DNA from: Polytrichum commune
Taxonomy: Eukaryota; Streptophyta; Polytrichopsida; Polytrichales; Polytrichaceae
Direction of reading: 5' to 3'
NCBI GenBank assembly: GCA_950295325.1
Contig: OX485804.1
Coordinates: 51,386,429 to 51,450,428 of the forward strand
Length of the DNA stretch: 64,000 bases
Positions 10,148 to 22,614 of the stretch are shown here, piece after piece. Every line of letters starts with the position of its first letter. The first letter of the stretch is position 1. The notes below the pieces were generated by a model that was given only the letters and a program-made list of their open reading frames with translations, searched no databases and had not been told where the DNA came from. The translations under genes were made by a program, and so were the position numbers.

Positions 10148-13100
10148 ATGAGGCTGGGGGAATCATCATCATCGAAGACGATGTGGTACTGCAGCAGCGC
10201 CTATTCTGTGATAACGTTCGTCGCCCTACTTCACATGGGAGCGCTGCCAGGCTCCGTGAAGGCAATATCGGTACGCATTCAGCATGACGACCATTTCGTG
10301 GCCGTGTCGGGGAAGAATTTCGTGATCAACGGGGCACCGTTCTTTGTGAATGGCTGGAACTCGTACTGGATGATGACGCAGGCGGTGGAGGAAGGCACCC
10401 GGCACCGGGTGGTGTCTATCTTGCAGCGGGGAGCGGCTCTGGGCATGACGGTCTGCCGAACCTGGGCTTTCAATGATGCCACGTACAATGCGTTGCAGAT
10501 GTCTCCGGGGATGTACTCGGAGCAAACTTTTCAGGTAATTGACATCGTCCCTCAATTCATTCATCTTCCTCGTGCAGCCACTCTGCACTCCGCAAAAATT
10601 TATATGTGCATGTTCTATAATGCCATATTGCATCGTTGTGCATCGCTGCTCCAGTGCAGAAGCAGGTGATACGTGTGAGGAATCATTGTTCGGGTGGATG
10701 TTCATAGGGTTAAATTGCTCAGGAGACAAAATTCATTCCCTAATCCTGGGTCAACCAGAGGATTTCATGTGTCAATCCATTCATCGTGCTACTCAGCAAA
10801 TAGTGTTTTCCAGGTTCCTTGCCTTGCTTAATTCGTTGGTCGGATCGATGTTCATAGGGGTTAAGTTGCTCAGCAGACAATATCGAACGATTCCTTTCTC
10901 CTGGCCAGTCAAGAGGATCTCATGTGTTTAAATAATCTATTCTTCGTCATTTCACTTAGCGAAGAATGTTTTGTAGGATCCATGCCATGCTTAATTCGTG
11001 CATTGAGGGACCACATAATCTTTCTATACCAATCGCTGCGGCTCCCAGTAGGTGATACATGTGATGGTTCACTGTTCGGGTGGAAGTTCATAGGGGTTAA
11101 ATTTCTCAGAAGACAATAGTGATTCCCTTCTCCTGGGAGGTCAAGAGGGTTTCATGTGTCAATCCATATTTGGTCATGCCACTCAGCAAAGAATTGCTTT
11201 CAGATTCTATGCCATACAGCTTCTTTGTGCAATGATATAAATCTTTCCTTCTTTAACCATCACTGCTCCATCGCAGAAGCAGGTGATACATGTGGTATTT
11301 CATGCTTCGGATCGATGTTTATAGGGGTCAAAGTTCCCCATGAGACAATTAACATTGATTCCCTTCTCCTGGGTCCAGAGGATCTCATGTGTCAATGCAT
11401 TCTTCGAGCCACTCAGCAACAAGTGTTTGTAGGTTCCATGCCAGTTTAATTCGTACATTGATGGGACATGATCTTTCTTCTTTAATTACCAAGCGTTGCT
11501 GCTTGCAGCAGCTGATACATGCATGTAGTGGTTCAATGTTCGGGTTGATCTCCATAGCAGTTAATTGCGTGACATGAGATGATAATTCCTTTCTAGTCCT
11601 GGTTCAAGAGACTTCTTTCTCTAGGTTAACTGTCACTTCAACCGGGCATTTAGATCGACACTGAAAATAAGCATTGGAACGCCAGCATTTGATAATAAAA
11701 GTTTTGGAGTGCACATGGAGGCTCCCTCTTGGATCTCCTGCTATCGGTGGGTCTGTCAGAATTCAGTGTCCCTGTTTCATTTGTCTCAAAAACAAAATCG
11801 AAGGTGGTAGGCGTCATTCATTGTTTTGATGTTCATAGGGGGGTAATTGCTTGACATGATTCCCTTCTAGTCCTGGGTGAAGAGAATTTACGTCTAGGCC
11901 TAGGTTTGTCACTCAAACCTAGCAGTTACGTAGAGAATGCTAATTAATGGGGACTTAATCCATTCTCCGAATGTTAAACAGATTCTATGCCATTCTTTTC
12001 TGGGGATTGAGGGTATGATAAAATCTTTGATTTATGCCCTGCAGTTCGCATGCAGGTTCAGATACATGTGATGATTCTTTGTTTTGATGTTCATAGGCCG
12101 CTAATTTCCCATGAAGCATCTCTGAATCTCCTGGGTCAAGAGACATTTCTAGGTTTGTCCTCGTTTCTCACTCCAAGATCCTGGCAGTTCGGTCAATTAG
12201 CCATCGGTCGGTCCATCAGAAACTGTGCTTACTTAAGCCAAGAGTAGCATATTTTGGTGAAAGGATTGATTCTGGTGTCTAAATTGAGTAATCCCTTTGA
12301 AGCAGTGCGATTACGGTGTGTTAAGAGTACCTGGAATCTATACGTGCGAACCTCTTTGAATTGGGTCCTCATGGGAGCTGGGACCCAGTTTATTGATGTC
12401 GTTGTTCCTCGCATGAGTGTGCAATGACAAGCAAGTGATGGACTGTTTTGTCCCTCTTTCTCAAAAGTGCAAAATAATACTTCGGGATGGAATACTTCCG
12501 AAACAAGGGTTTCCTTTTAGCCGAGGAAGCTCTACAATGATTGACCCCGTGGCCTGTGGACTCGTTGACACGGAAACCAACCTGTAGCAGCGCCGAGTAT
12601 CCATGTACACAATTGCGCTATTTAATGGGCTCCAACGATCGACCTAACGTATCAACCTTTTCCAACTTTGATTCTATCCTGCCATTCTGGGCAATTTCGC
12701 AGGCAGCATATCCCTCCGTTGATGCATAAAGAGATTCAATCACTCATTGGCTCTGTAATTTCCTAACCTGAGTTGTTCCAGTAAGGGTTGATCGAAATAC
12801 TTACATCATGTGCAGGCACTTGATTTTGTGATTGCGGAAGCAGCACGACATGGGGTCCGGTTGTTGCTCACCCTGGTCAACAACCTGCCGGAGTATGGGG
12901 GCAAGAGCCGGTATGTACAGTGGGCCAGAGAAGCTGGGTTAGATCTGAGCCCTCTCACCGATGACCACTTCTACACCAACCCTACCATTCGCGAATACTA
13001 CAAAGCCCATGTCAAGGTAAGTAGATGTCACATCACTAAATCAATCAATCAATCAATCTTCAATACATAAGTATCTACCTTAAGTACTTGCAGGTTGCTG

Positions 13101-15061
13101 GAAGAATCACTTGCAGCATGAGCGGCAGATAAGAGTGAAATACTCTGACAAAATCCCAAGTAATAAATTATCCTAATTCTGGAGACACTGGAATTTCAAA
13201 CCAACCATGGATCTGTACAATTCACTGCAACATGGGTGGCTGATAAAAGTCAAATTTTGTGACAAAATCCTCGTGAATTCTCCTAGTTCTTGAGACGTTG
13301 GAATTTCAAAGCCAACCATCGAACTGTACAAAAAGCGTCAATCTGCTTTTATGGTTAATGAACATGGGATACATTACATTGCAGGAAACCACCCAAGATA
13401 GAGGGGATCGCTACTTGTTGAGAAATTTAGCATGAACCCAGAGAGGATATCAAGGACTCGAAGCATTGCAGGCTCCATATAGTAATTATGCAGGCCCGGA
13501 TTCGTAGAGTTGAGTTTCCATGTGTCGATGGATTTCGAAGGCAGAAAATTATAGTCATGGATTGATCTTTGGGTGATTGACTTATCTGCATCTAAGGTGA
13601 TCTAATTCTTCGGTTGTTGTGGTTGCAGACGGTGTTGACAAGAGTGAATAGCATCACCAAGGTGGAGTACCGTCATGACCCCGTCATTTTTGGATGGGAG
13701 CTTATCAATGAGCCCCGCAGCTCGGACGATTCATCCGACACTGCTCTCCAGGTACTACAACAGATCCTTCCACAAAACCTCAAGAGGATGGTAATCAAGA
13801 AGATTAATATGATGATAATGAACGCCTAAGGGCCATGGATGACGTTCTTCCATGGAATATGCTAATTCCTCCAGCTAGTTACAACTTATTGAATTGAAGT
13901 GCGAAGTACTGATGCTACTTCATTCATTGTAGGCTTGGGTTGAGGAGATGGCTGCCCATGTGAAATCGATCGACAACAAACACCTGTTGACGGTGGGGCT
14001 GGAAGGGTTCTACAAAAAAGGTGGCAAGGGGAGCTTTTGGGCAAACCCAACGCACGTTCCTCACTCGGGAACAGACTTCATACAGAACCATCAAGTAGCG
14101 GGTATCGACTTCGCAACTGCCCATGCGTATCCGGACCTCTGGTATGGCTCCTCTTAACGCTTCCAAGATTTCCAACCTGAAGAATCTTCAAAACTTGCAT
14201 CCTTCAATACAATGAAACTCATACCCCTGACATTCAGAACTGACATTGAGAATGGTCAGACTCGTCAGTGGCGATACATAGCTAAATACTCACAGTGGCA
14301 TCTACCAATTCTCAAATTAGGGCTCGGTGCACTTTTCCAATCAACTACATACCATATTTGGGACTATTGGCTTCAACAACAGACTTCGATATTGAGATTC
14401 AAACATTTGGATGTATTGTCGCAGTAACGACTAGAGTCGATTGCAAAAAAAAGAAATTCTTCATTATGTCGACTGCTATCCGCAGTCCAGATCTAACAGT
14501 CGACTAGATCTACCGGTCCAGGGTTTTTGCGTGTAGAATGCACAAGTGGAGTAAAGTTCATTGTACCCAGGTGTTTTACCCAGGTGGTGTACGTTCCACA
14601 GGTTGCCTTGGGAGTCGCACCACGTGAAGCAAAAGTTTTTCAATGAGTGGGTGGACGCTCACATCAAAGATGCGGATGAGATCTTGAAGAAGCCGGTCAT
14701 CTTCTCCGAATTCGCTCTCTATGACCACGAACACCGAGACGCACTCTACAAATCCATCTACGAGAAGGTGCACGCCTCTGCGGTGAAACGGGGAGCGGCG
14801 GGAGGGGCCATCGCATGGCAACTTCTCGATGAGCAGATGGCACATGTTTGGAATGACGGATTTGCCGTCTTCCCTGCCGAGGATTTCTCCGTGATCGATC
14901 TTATGAAACAACAGTCGTGTCGGTTGAAGACGATTTCTACCGGAATTGACAAAGACCATAGAGTCTGCGGTGAGCCTCCCGCGAAGTCGTGGCCACAGCC
15001 TGTTCCACAACGACCTTTCGAGGTGATTCTCGCCGAGCATCAACAATCCATGGCTCCTTGA
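10148..15061 (+). CDS. MAN: Endo-1,4-beta-mannanase (GH5 family), five exons
   Basis: Secreted mannan endo-1,4-beta-mannosidase, which cuts the mannan backbone in cell walls. Exons: 10148-10534, 12816-13016, 13629-13751, 13933-14141, 14602-15061; every intron is GT-AG and the joins keep one frame, giving about 459 residues. The ATG at 10148 precedes a hydrophobic stretch (about residues 12-40) that looks like a signal peptide. GH5 landmarks: WELINEPR with the likely acid/base Glu224, GLEGFY, DFATAHAYPDLW, and IFSEF with the likely nucleophile Glu343. The Trp codon at the exon 4/5 join is split (TG|G). A proline-rich tail of about 35 residues after the last helix (KSWPQPVPQRP) is longer than in the flowering-plant enzymes I know. 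Intron 1 (2.3 kb) holds a degenerate repeat array and intron 2 a local duplication. Family assignment is very secure; the exact start is less so. Confidence 0.93.
10654..12160 (+). repeat. Degenerate ~200-bp tandem repeat in mannanase intron 1
   Basis: About seven copies start near 10654, 10838, 11041, 11272, 11500, 11790 and 12050. Each carries versions of GCAGGTGATACATGTG, GGATGTTCATAGGGGTTAA, ATTCCCTTCTCCTGGG and TCAAGAGGATCTCATGTGTC. Copies are clearly diverged. The open frames across this stretch are by-products of the repeat. Confidence 0.7.
13107..13331 (+). repeat. Two-copy tandem duplication in mannanase intron 2
   Basis: 13107-13219 and 13223-13331 share TCACTTGCAGCATG/TCACTGCAACATG, TGACAAAATCC and GGAATTTCAAA.CCAACCAT. 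Non-coding. Confidence 0.6.
14425..14510. repeat. Short GTCGACT cluster in mannanase intron 4
   Basis: ACGACTAGAGTCGATTGC, TATGTCGACTGCTATCC and AACAGTCGACTAGATC lie close together, using the same words as the arrays at 5.6 and 7.8 kb. Confidence 0.45.
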
Positions 15062-16448
15062 CGCACTCGATTCGTGTACAATGGAACTGTAACCTAACCC
15101 TAATTCAAGCCATGCATCTTTTGACCTTCTCAAGTACATACAAATTACAATGAACATATATTCAGCTCGATCAATACCACCACGAGGACGGATCTCACCA
15201 TATATGGCTGGCAAATCAACCATGTGTAACTTAGCGATCAACCTGTAGCTTTCCCGAGTGACTTTCTACATTGGAAATCCTCCCGAGTGACCTGCAAACT
15301 TATAAACTTCGATATGTGATTATAACAACGTGGATTACTTACTCTTGTAAGTACTTCGAAGTGAAAGTCCCGCGCGAGGTGCCAAGAGCTGCAGAGTAGA
15401 TCGACATCAGCGTGGATATGCATTCTCTGGTTTGTTCTCGATTGAAGCAGACCAAACCCTAATCAATACCTGATGCTTAACCTAAGTTCTCTCAGGCATA
15501 CTCCATAGGGAAACTGTAGCGAGAAACCTAAAGTAGCTTGACCTTGGTGGTGGATTGCAGGCATTTTCTAAGACTAGTCAATGATCCTGCTCTCGTACCT
15601 CTTAAGGGCATCCATGCATACTACAGAATTTGAGTGGTGGTATTTCAGGAGTAGGTATGATGTATTTTCCTCGATTCAAAATAAGTATACCTATGATTTA
15701 TTGAGTATATCTCTTGCACTCTTCGAGGTTTGTTGAATTTTGTGACAAGTGTGTTTACCCAGCTTGAAGGCTTCTTCCTCTCATCAATCGTCTCGTTACA
15801 TCACTCCCACGTGCATATGATAAAATTTCTGCCTCATATACTTCGAAGAGCTGCCAATAGTTGCAGATTAGATTGACATCAGATCGACAGCAGGACAGCA
15901 GATCAAACCCCAATTACCTGGTTAACCTACATAACATTGGCAAGCTCCTCAAGGGGCAACTCCTAAATGAGGAATCAAAAGCCATCTTAGCAAGAATTAT
16001 GGACCGATTCAGTTTGCGTTAAGGTTGAATCTAGCTTACTCGGGTTTCTGCGAAGGTCCTACCCAAAATATGCTAATAAAATAAATAAATAAAAAAGAAC
16101 ATCGGTGTTTTTGTACATCAAAATCTGTCGATATGCGTATTTTTCCAGTGACGTAGGTCGTTCACCAAAGTCTCATATGCTTGTAGTGAACTCTAAAAAC
16201 TAATCTTTTAGCTAGTCCATGCACCATCCATGCACCGGCAGCCAGCACACCAACTGTTGCCACATGACGTGTGATCTAAATTAGAGGGCAAGATCTCTTT
16301 TATAATTTTGAATGATCGCATTTCAAGGAGTAGGTAGGTATGTAAGCTTTTTTTTGAATCAGGCCGAACCCTATTATCGATGTATATCTCTTCACTTACA
16401 ATCTTCAAAGATCTGTACATAAGAAGTGACGAATTGTATTGACACTCT
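15062..16448. repeat. Mannanase 3' flank with worn ~500-700-bp duplications
   Basis: CTTCGAAG..GCCAAGAGCTGCAGAGTAGATCGACATCAG (15353-15410) recurs at 15841-15890, and GAGTAGGTATG...GAGTATATCTCTTGCACTCTTC (15651-15723) recurs at 16330-16410. No coding sequence seen. Confidence 0.4.
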
Positions 16449-16816
16449 GAGCCGGTTCACATGGGTCCCAAGTCCCATTCATGTGATGTGAGCAAGTCCC
16501 AACATGAAGGCAAAGTCTCAACTTTTGAACTTCAAGAAACCATTGAAATATGGTTTTTATTCATTCAAGTTGGATCTTGATTAGTTTATGCAAAAAGCCT
16601 TGAGATTTGTGTTGAGAGTTGGGTCTTGCTTTTGGCTCAACCCAACTTTCAACACAAGTTCCAAGCCTCGCCTCAAAAAAAGTTGCCATGTAGGATCCGT
16701 GTGAAGTGGTAAGTCCCAATTTCCATGCTCTCAATGACTTTGAGATTGCAGGGATTGACCTCAAGTGACTTGCGACTTGGGAGTTAGGACTTGGGACCCA
16801 TATGAACCAGCCCTCA
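16449..16816. mobile_element. Inverted-repeat element, GAGGGCCGGTTCA type
   Basis: Left end GAGCCGGTTCACATGGGTCC, right end the complement of GAGGGCTGGTTCATATGGGT; about 25 terminal bases pair. Central text GTTGAGAGTTGGGTCTTGC..GGCTCAACCCAACTTTCAAC is also partly self-complementary. No frame of note. Target duplication not clear. Confidence 0.6.
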
Positions 16817-18984
16817 TAGTGTATCTATATTGTCCAGAAATATCCAGCTTGTGGCTCCTTCTCAATTGTGTCATTTGCTGAATGAATGAGAAAATTTCTG
16901 ATTTGATTTAATGGTCAAAATTCTCTGTGAAGTTGGCAGTCCCCACGATAGGTCCACAACAGCTTATAGAAGCTCGAACTCAGTCTCCGAGACATGGTCT
17001 CAAGTGAGTAGCTCACCTTTTGTTTTGACATTATCTATTTTGATCCACACACCTTTTGACTCCCTTTTGACCTGATCAACAACCACTCCTCTTCACTGAC
17101 ATTCCTGTACTTGAAGGTTCCTCAACAAATGATAGCTCCAACGATTTGAAGGATGATGAACAACATCATAGTGTTGAACACCCACTATGCAATTCTGTCA
17201 GAGTATATAATTCTGATGTTTCACTCAAATGCATCAATCCAAGGTTTTCTGACACCAAGTACCAAGTCGTCAGTACTTGAGGATGAGAAGAATCAAGACT
17301 CAAGTAACAAGTTGAAAGTCCTGCCTCATTCAATATTGTCGCATAATTATCCTCTTTTTTCTACGTAGAAAGTTATACTCATAATCTCATCATTGCTCTT
17401 ACTTGATTTTCAGTGTTGCAAGTGACCCGTGCCTCTGCTTACCTATATATCGCCTTCCAAACAATATAGGTCTTTAAATGGGCCTTCAATAATCATCAGC
17501 TAGCAGCCCTCAACAAACCGTTGGCAATACACAAAGTTACACGTGATTATGTGATCACTCTCCTGAATCGGAGACTTATATTTGAGTGGTACATATGGCA
17601 ATGCTTGTAGTAAGAAAAGGCACGTCATGTTACGATTAGATTTGACTTCGTGATGAAGATATAGATACCATTCTAATTAAGTCCAGTTGTGAACACAATT
17701 TAGAGGGCCAATGTGATTGAAACAAAGAATATTCGCTTTGAATCCTTTGGATAACTTGTGCATCTCTACTCCGATTCTGAAACTTGAAATGACAATCTAT
17801 GCGATTTGCAATTGATGAATACCTTAAGGGATCGTTAGCATATAAAGCTACTACATGCTTTATTTCTGACTGCTATGGATCATATCAAATCTTTGGATGA
17901 GTGATTGGCTCCACATTAACTCCATGCATACACTCCTCTTGAATTCATAATTTTGAGCAGTGTTTTGCACCTACCTCCCCTGCAATCTTGTCAAACTTCT
18001 GGCGAGAGAATGTCATAGCATGCTGCCAGGATTGGTATAATAGAAAATGACGGCATACATATTGTAAGAAGGAAATCATCAACCTTCAGCCAGCTCCTTG
18101 ATCTGGAGATTCACAGCAGACCGATCGAAATTAAACATGGGTCCACATGAACTTGGTATTTCTGATTTCCCTCGTGGGATTCTACATACCTGCATTCAAC
18201 ATCAAATGTCAAGATTATACATTGTGAATATGTGTAGTACTTCATAACCATACATCAATGCTTCCATCACAAAACCTAGCTGCCCAATATTTAAATGCCA
18301 AACATTATACTAATCTCTTTGTCACCCAAAATTTTAGCTGAATGGCATGACAAGTTATGTATCGTCCACCAACACCATTGTCAACATTCAAACTTCTCAT
18401 GCATGTGTGCAATGTGGCTTTGGTTCAAAGGCCAAGGATGAGGCTTTGGGTGATATCCCCGATGCCTCGGGATCAATTCCTCGCGCTTGCTAAAGTTCAT
18501 GGCCTACCTATGAATGGCCTTGTATGACAAAATGGATGTTGTTGACTTCAATTTCCGGTTCACTTTGCATTAAAAACATATCACAATCTCCCCCAAGGTT
18601 TCCTTTTGCACCCGTCACAAGCCAAAAGAAAGGCATATAGAGTCCAAAATTAATCTAACCTATCAAAAGAAATTGAAAATGAAAAAATGCATGTCGCAAG
18701 GAAAGGCAAAATAAAAAATAAGTTGTCAAATGAAAGGCCCCCTAAATCATTAACCATCAACCTTATCCCATAACTATGGGCAAACAATGTTGTATCCCGT
18801 AAGGTTTTAGCCACGCTTCAATTTCATAGCACTTGACTTAGGAGATACGAGTCAACTTCTACACTTGTCAGTGACACCTAACTTAACCTAATTTGAGTTT
18901 GTGTTGAGTTTTCAATGTGATTGTGATCAGTGACGAGGTTTTCATTGAAGTGTTTGAGAGTAGATATGAGCTAATTGAAAATTA
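16817..18984. other. Intergenic, possible worn coding text, not identified
   Basis: Around 17030-17900 the + strand has protein-like stretches separated by stops (for example STNDSSNDLKDDEQHH), perhaps a degraded retroelement polyprotein. I found no diagnostic motif. Confidence 0.25.
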
Positions 18985-19280
18985 CTAAATTGGAGGTTTT
19001 TCCTGAAGTCTTGAACTTCAACCGGATTATATGTAACTAGCAATCGCTTCTCCCCGTGCATTGATAGTTTGGTGTGAGGTGATCTTCAATTTTTCTTTAC
19101 TAAAAAGTGGGTTTTTTCCTTAAAACTTCAACTTGAATTGGTTATTCCTCAAACTCAATCAATTTATTTGTAACTACTGGTCAGTTCTCCCCATGCATTG
19201 ATAGTTTGATGTGAATTCGTCTTTCGATTTTTCTTTACTGGATTTTGGGTTTATCCTGAGTTTGAACTTCAACCAATTAA
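18985..19280. repeat. Two tandem worn copies of the ACCGGTT repeat
   Basis: The unit GAACTTCAACCGG...CTTCTCCCCGTGCATTGATAG...TTTTTCTTTACT occurs at about 19005-19110 and again at 19125-19245, with the start of a third at 19255. Confidence 0.45.
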
Positions 19281-19295
19281 TAAATAAATAAATAA

Positions 19296-19400
19296 ATCAT
19301 GTTGGTTCCTAAACCCCACCTTCAATATACACGGAGCTCAATATGTGATTTCAAATAGTGTCCACCCTTGTTGTTTCTTGACATAGCGCTTATTTGTTGG
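19296..19400 (+). repeat. Paralogous, uninterrupted flank of the element at 19729
   Basis: CATGTTGGTTC..AACCC, AGCTCAATATGTGATTT and the following GTTGTTTCTTGACATAGCGC correspond to 19676-19728 joined to 20472-20520, without the 739-bp insert. Confidence 0.55.
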
Positions 19401-19728
19401 ATTTTACTTGTCCATTCATGCGTGAGATATTCAAAGTTATGTCCTCAGATTCAATGCACCCTTCATAATTGCTCCACAATAAGTTGATAATAACAGAGAA
19501 AATTATAGTATGTATTGAGGCTCAATACTATGCATTTATGTCATGTGTTGAATGTACTTGTATGTGAATTGTTGTTGTAGCTAGTATCAAATATTAGTTG
19601 GATCATAAACCAATGGATATGTGCATCAAGTATGGACCAATAGAGCAACAAGTGCTATCAATATAGAAAAGGTCATGTTGGTTCTGAACCTTGCATTGGC
19701 TTGAATCTTTACAGGAAGCTCAATATGT

Positions 19729-20467
19729 GGGGCCATTCACGGTTGGGGTACTACTTTTGGCCGTTTAACGGAAAACGGACTTTTTTGGATAACTTCACAT
19801 GCTTGGTATGCTTAGATTTGTATTGTGAAGCATATTTTGGATCATACCTACATTTCATACTCCATATCGAGTACACTGACAAAGTTAATTTAGAAGGAAT
19901 AGGGTCATCTAAGATATCCTTTTGATTCCTTACAGGACATTCAGGAGTGTTGTCTTAATTGTTCACCTTAGGATCAAGGAATGAAAAGGACAACAAGAAT
20001 CAATCGAAACGATCCCAATTTTTTTCCTCACACTCATCGTTCAAGTGTGTACCAATAGAACCAAATATGTATTGAATAGCAAACTTTACATGTGGCACCA
20101 AACATGTCCAAATATACATATACTCACGGCCACACGTAAAAGGAACGTCTAGTATTAGAATTGGACAAAAAAATTTATATGAATGGACACATGACACTTT
20201 AACCAAGGTACCAAGATACATAACAGGAAATAATTGACCACCAATGCACACCTAAATAGCAAAAAAATGCCACTGATGTGGCCTAGGGTTTAGGGTGATT
20301 ATTAAATAATAATAAAAATATTTCTTGATAAAGCTTATGAACTATCTACTTATTTATGTAAAATTTATTGATCAAATAATAGTAAATCATGATAAAAACC
20401 AAGGTCAATGCGACAAAGTCCTTAAGTCCTTTGTCCCAAAAGTAGTACCCCAACCGTGAATGGCCCC
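19729..20467. mobile_element. Inverted-repeat DNA transposon, 739 bp, ATGT target duplication
   Basis: The outer 32 bases at 19729-19760 (GGGGCCATTCACGGTTGG...) are the exact reverse complement of 20436-20467. ATGT flanks both sides (19725-19728 and 20468-20471). A related flank without the insert occurs at about 19330-19355 (GCTCAATATGTGATTT), so the boundaries and the 4-bp duplication are supported by an apparent empty site. No transposase frame is inside; the longest frame (20000-20251, - strand) is unrecognised. It is non-autonomous and its superfamily is unassigned. Confidence 0.75.
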
Positions 20468-20954
20468 ATGTGATTTTGAATGGTATTTGCCGTTGTTATG
20501 TCATGTCAAAACGCTAATTTGTAGAAGTGAAACCATTGGAACCTTAAAGAAAGTCCTCATTGCTCTTTGAATTGGATGTTTCTATGGTTCTTGGGTGTTT
20601 AATGATAATTGTGCGTGTGTTGGGATAAATGTCCTAAGGGTGCACGAATGTGAAAACAAACCATTATTTGAGGCATGACAATTTTGTGGGGGCATCAATG
20701 AGTGGGGTATACCAATCGGCCACATCTCATGCATCCAACCAGCTAGGGCCTTTTTGGACGTTATCCTTAGTGCCCCGGATGGTAGGCACCAGCATCGGGG
20801 GGCGCACCGGCCAGGCTGGCTAGACCCCCGGTGTGGCTAGCATATCAAAGCCCCAACGAACATAAGCTCCCACACAACTCCCATGACGAAGGTCATTCAT
20901 CGTGAGTCCCTGTGTCCTGAGAGGTTTTTGGGCATAATCAGTCCAAAACCCTCC

Positions 20955-21145
20955 TAGTGTTTCCAAGTCCAACCGGTTACATGTTGCGGTCTTTCGGTTT
21001 TTCTTTATTAATGTGGGGAATATTCCTCAGATTCCTCAGAAATCGATGGGTAAACTTCCTGAAGTCTTTGAACTTCCAGCCGGTTATTTCTCAAACTGAA
21101 CCGGTTCATCTGTAAACCGGCTGTCGGTTCTCTCAGAGTGTTTGA
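20955..21145. repeat. ACCGGTT-rich dispersed repeat
   Basis: CCAAGTCCAACCGGTTACAT, AAGTCTTTGAACTTCCAGCC and TCAAACTGAACCGGTTCATC recur at 3856-4035 in the same order, inverted at 22615-22790, and in worn form twice in tandem at 18985-19280. Confidence 0.5.
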
Positions 21146-21496
21146 TGAGTCCCACTCCCAGGACATGGGCACTGCCGTAGAGACATGGACTAGCACACAA
21201 AAGTGCACACAGTGACCTTTTCGTTACGTATTAGCACCTGGTCCAATCAGAACCCACCTATTCTTCGACGAATGGTTGCACGCCACCCTGGCATAAAAGC
21301 GTGCCATGCTGGACGCGTCTAAATGAGCATGAGAGACAAGACAGCATGAGCTTACCTACCCTACCATGCCACCTAAGCTTACCCTCCTTCCACTTCACAC
21401 ACAAAAGACTCCTCACAAAGCCTATCTATCATTCAGCTCGAGAAAAACTTGCTGGCATTGTGACCTGGCACCTGGTGATGCACCCTAACTTCCCTA

Positions 21497-21850
21497 ATAT
21501 CACGCCTAGGGCACTAAAGTGCACGTGATATTAAGGAGGTGTGTAGTGTTATTAACATGGATGGATGCATGATAATGGAGAATTAGTGTATCATGTGACA
21601 GTATGGAAAGAACATACAGTCAACATTACAATAATGATGACAATAATTACAATGACGACAACCTAATGCATGCGAGTGTGTGTGTGTGGTTTGAATTCTT
21701 TGGTGGATTATTTTGATGTCAAAACCTATGATATATGAGAGGAAAACGTGACAACAAGGAGGGAGACTTGAACTGAGAACATTTGTTCTCTAGGGTTTCA
21801 GGATATAAGAGAGGTGGCGACATGAAGGAGAGTGATATTACGGAGGTTAA
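21497..21850. mobile_element. Miniature element, CTCCGTAATATCA type
   Basis: Its interior is the reverse complement of 24334-24676 (shared text includes CTCTAGGGTTTCAGGATATA and AATGACGACA). The right end GTGATATTACGGAGG pairs with the worn left end CCCTAATATCAC. A (TG)n tract lies at 21675-21688. Confidence 0.5.
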
Positions 21851-22239
21851 GGTGTAAAGACAAATCATACTCCGACATGCACCGATGACGTGGACCCTTA
21901 ATATGCTTTTTGCCAATTGTGCACCAAAGGTCCAATCACATCTCTCCATAACTTGCAACAATTTCTTGAAGGGCTACGAATTTCGGAAGTCACAACTCCA
22001 TCACATTCATGAGTTAGCCAGTCGCGGAAGAAGTTCAATTGAAGGAACTACTTATATATGTCATAATTTTCTACAAGCTTTGCCACAGTAATATACTCAT
22101 GTGCGACACTGATGGTCGAAACCTTAAGTGTGTATGTGTATTAAAAGGGCATCCATGATTGTTGTGTAGTAGATAACATTAAGATATTCAATTGATCTGA
22201 AAAGTATGCTCCAAGTTAGACGGATTTGACCATTGGACC

Positions 22240-22570
22240 ATCATATAATTAGAAAATTGTCTCATTTTGTTTAGCAAACCGCGTATCATGAAAGTATATC
22301 ATTTCAAGTTTCAAAATCGGATTTTGGATGCAGAAGTTACAAGAGGTCAAAGCGATGGTTCTTCTTCTCCTTCACTGATCACATAGGCCCTCCCAACTTA
22401 TGTTAACTATTGAACCTAAAATGATGTCTATATTTTGAGCACACAATCCACTCTTATCACAACAAAAATTCTATTTGGTGCATGTTGTTAACTACAAGAC
22501 GTACCATATACCACTCACATCTAGGTTTTTGGTTAGGAAGAGTGACCATCCAAGGCCCACCATTACCTTA
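22240..22570 (+). repeat. Copy of the ATAGGTGTCC-family repeat
   Basis: CATTTCAAGTTTCAAAATCG, ATAGGCCCTCCCAACTTATG, TTTTGAGCACACAATCCACT and CCACTCACATCTAGGTTTTT match 50740-51095 in order. Confidence 0.45.
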
Positions 22571-22614
22571 TTGGGGTAGGCCGACGGCAATGAACCGGGG
22601 AGAACTCACCGCTT

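Noticed and set aside
10226-10729. 167-residue - strand frame over mannanase exon 1
   Set aside because: It is the antisense shadow of a well-supported coding exon and has no recognisable content.
10539-11577. Chain of + strand frames in mannanase intron 1
   Set aside because: They are produced by the degenerate repeat and include no family motif.
14576-15241. 221-residue - strand frame over mannanase exon 5
   Set aside because: Antisense shadow of the last exon; the + strand product is clearly GH5.
18420-18500. Possible tRNA gene
   Set aside because: No cloverleaf arms pair and no T-loop consensus is present.
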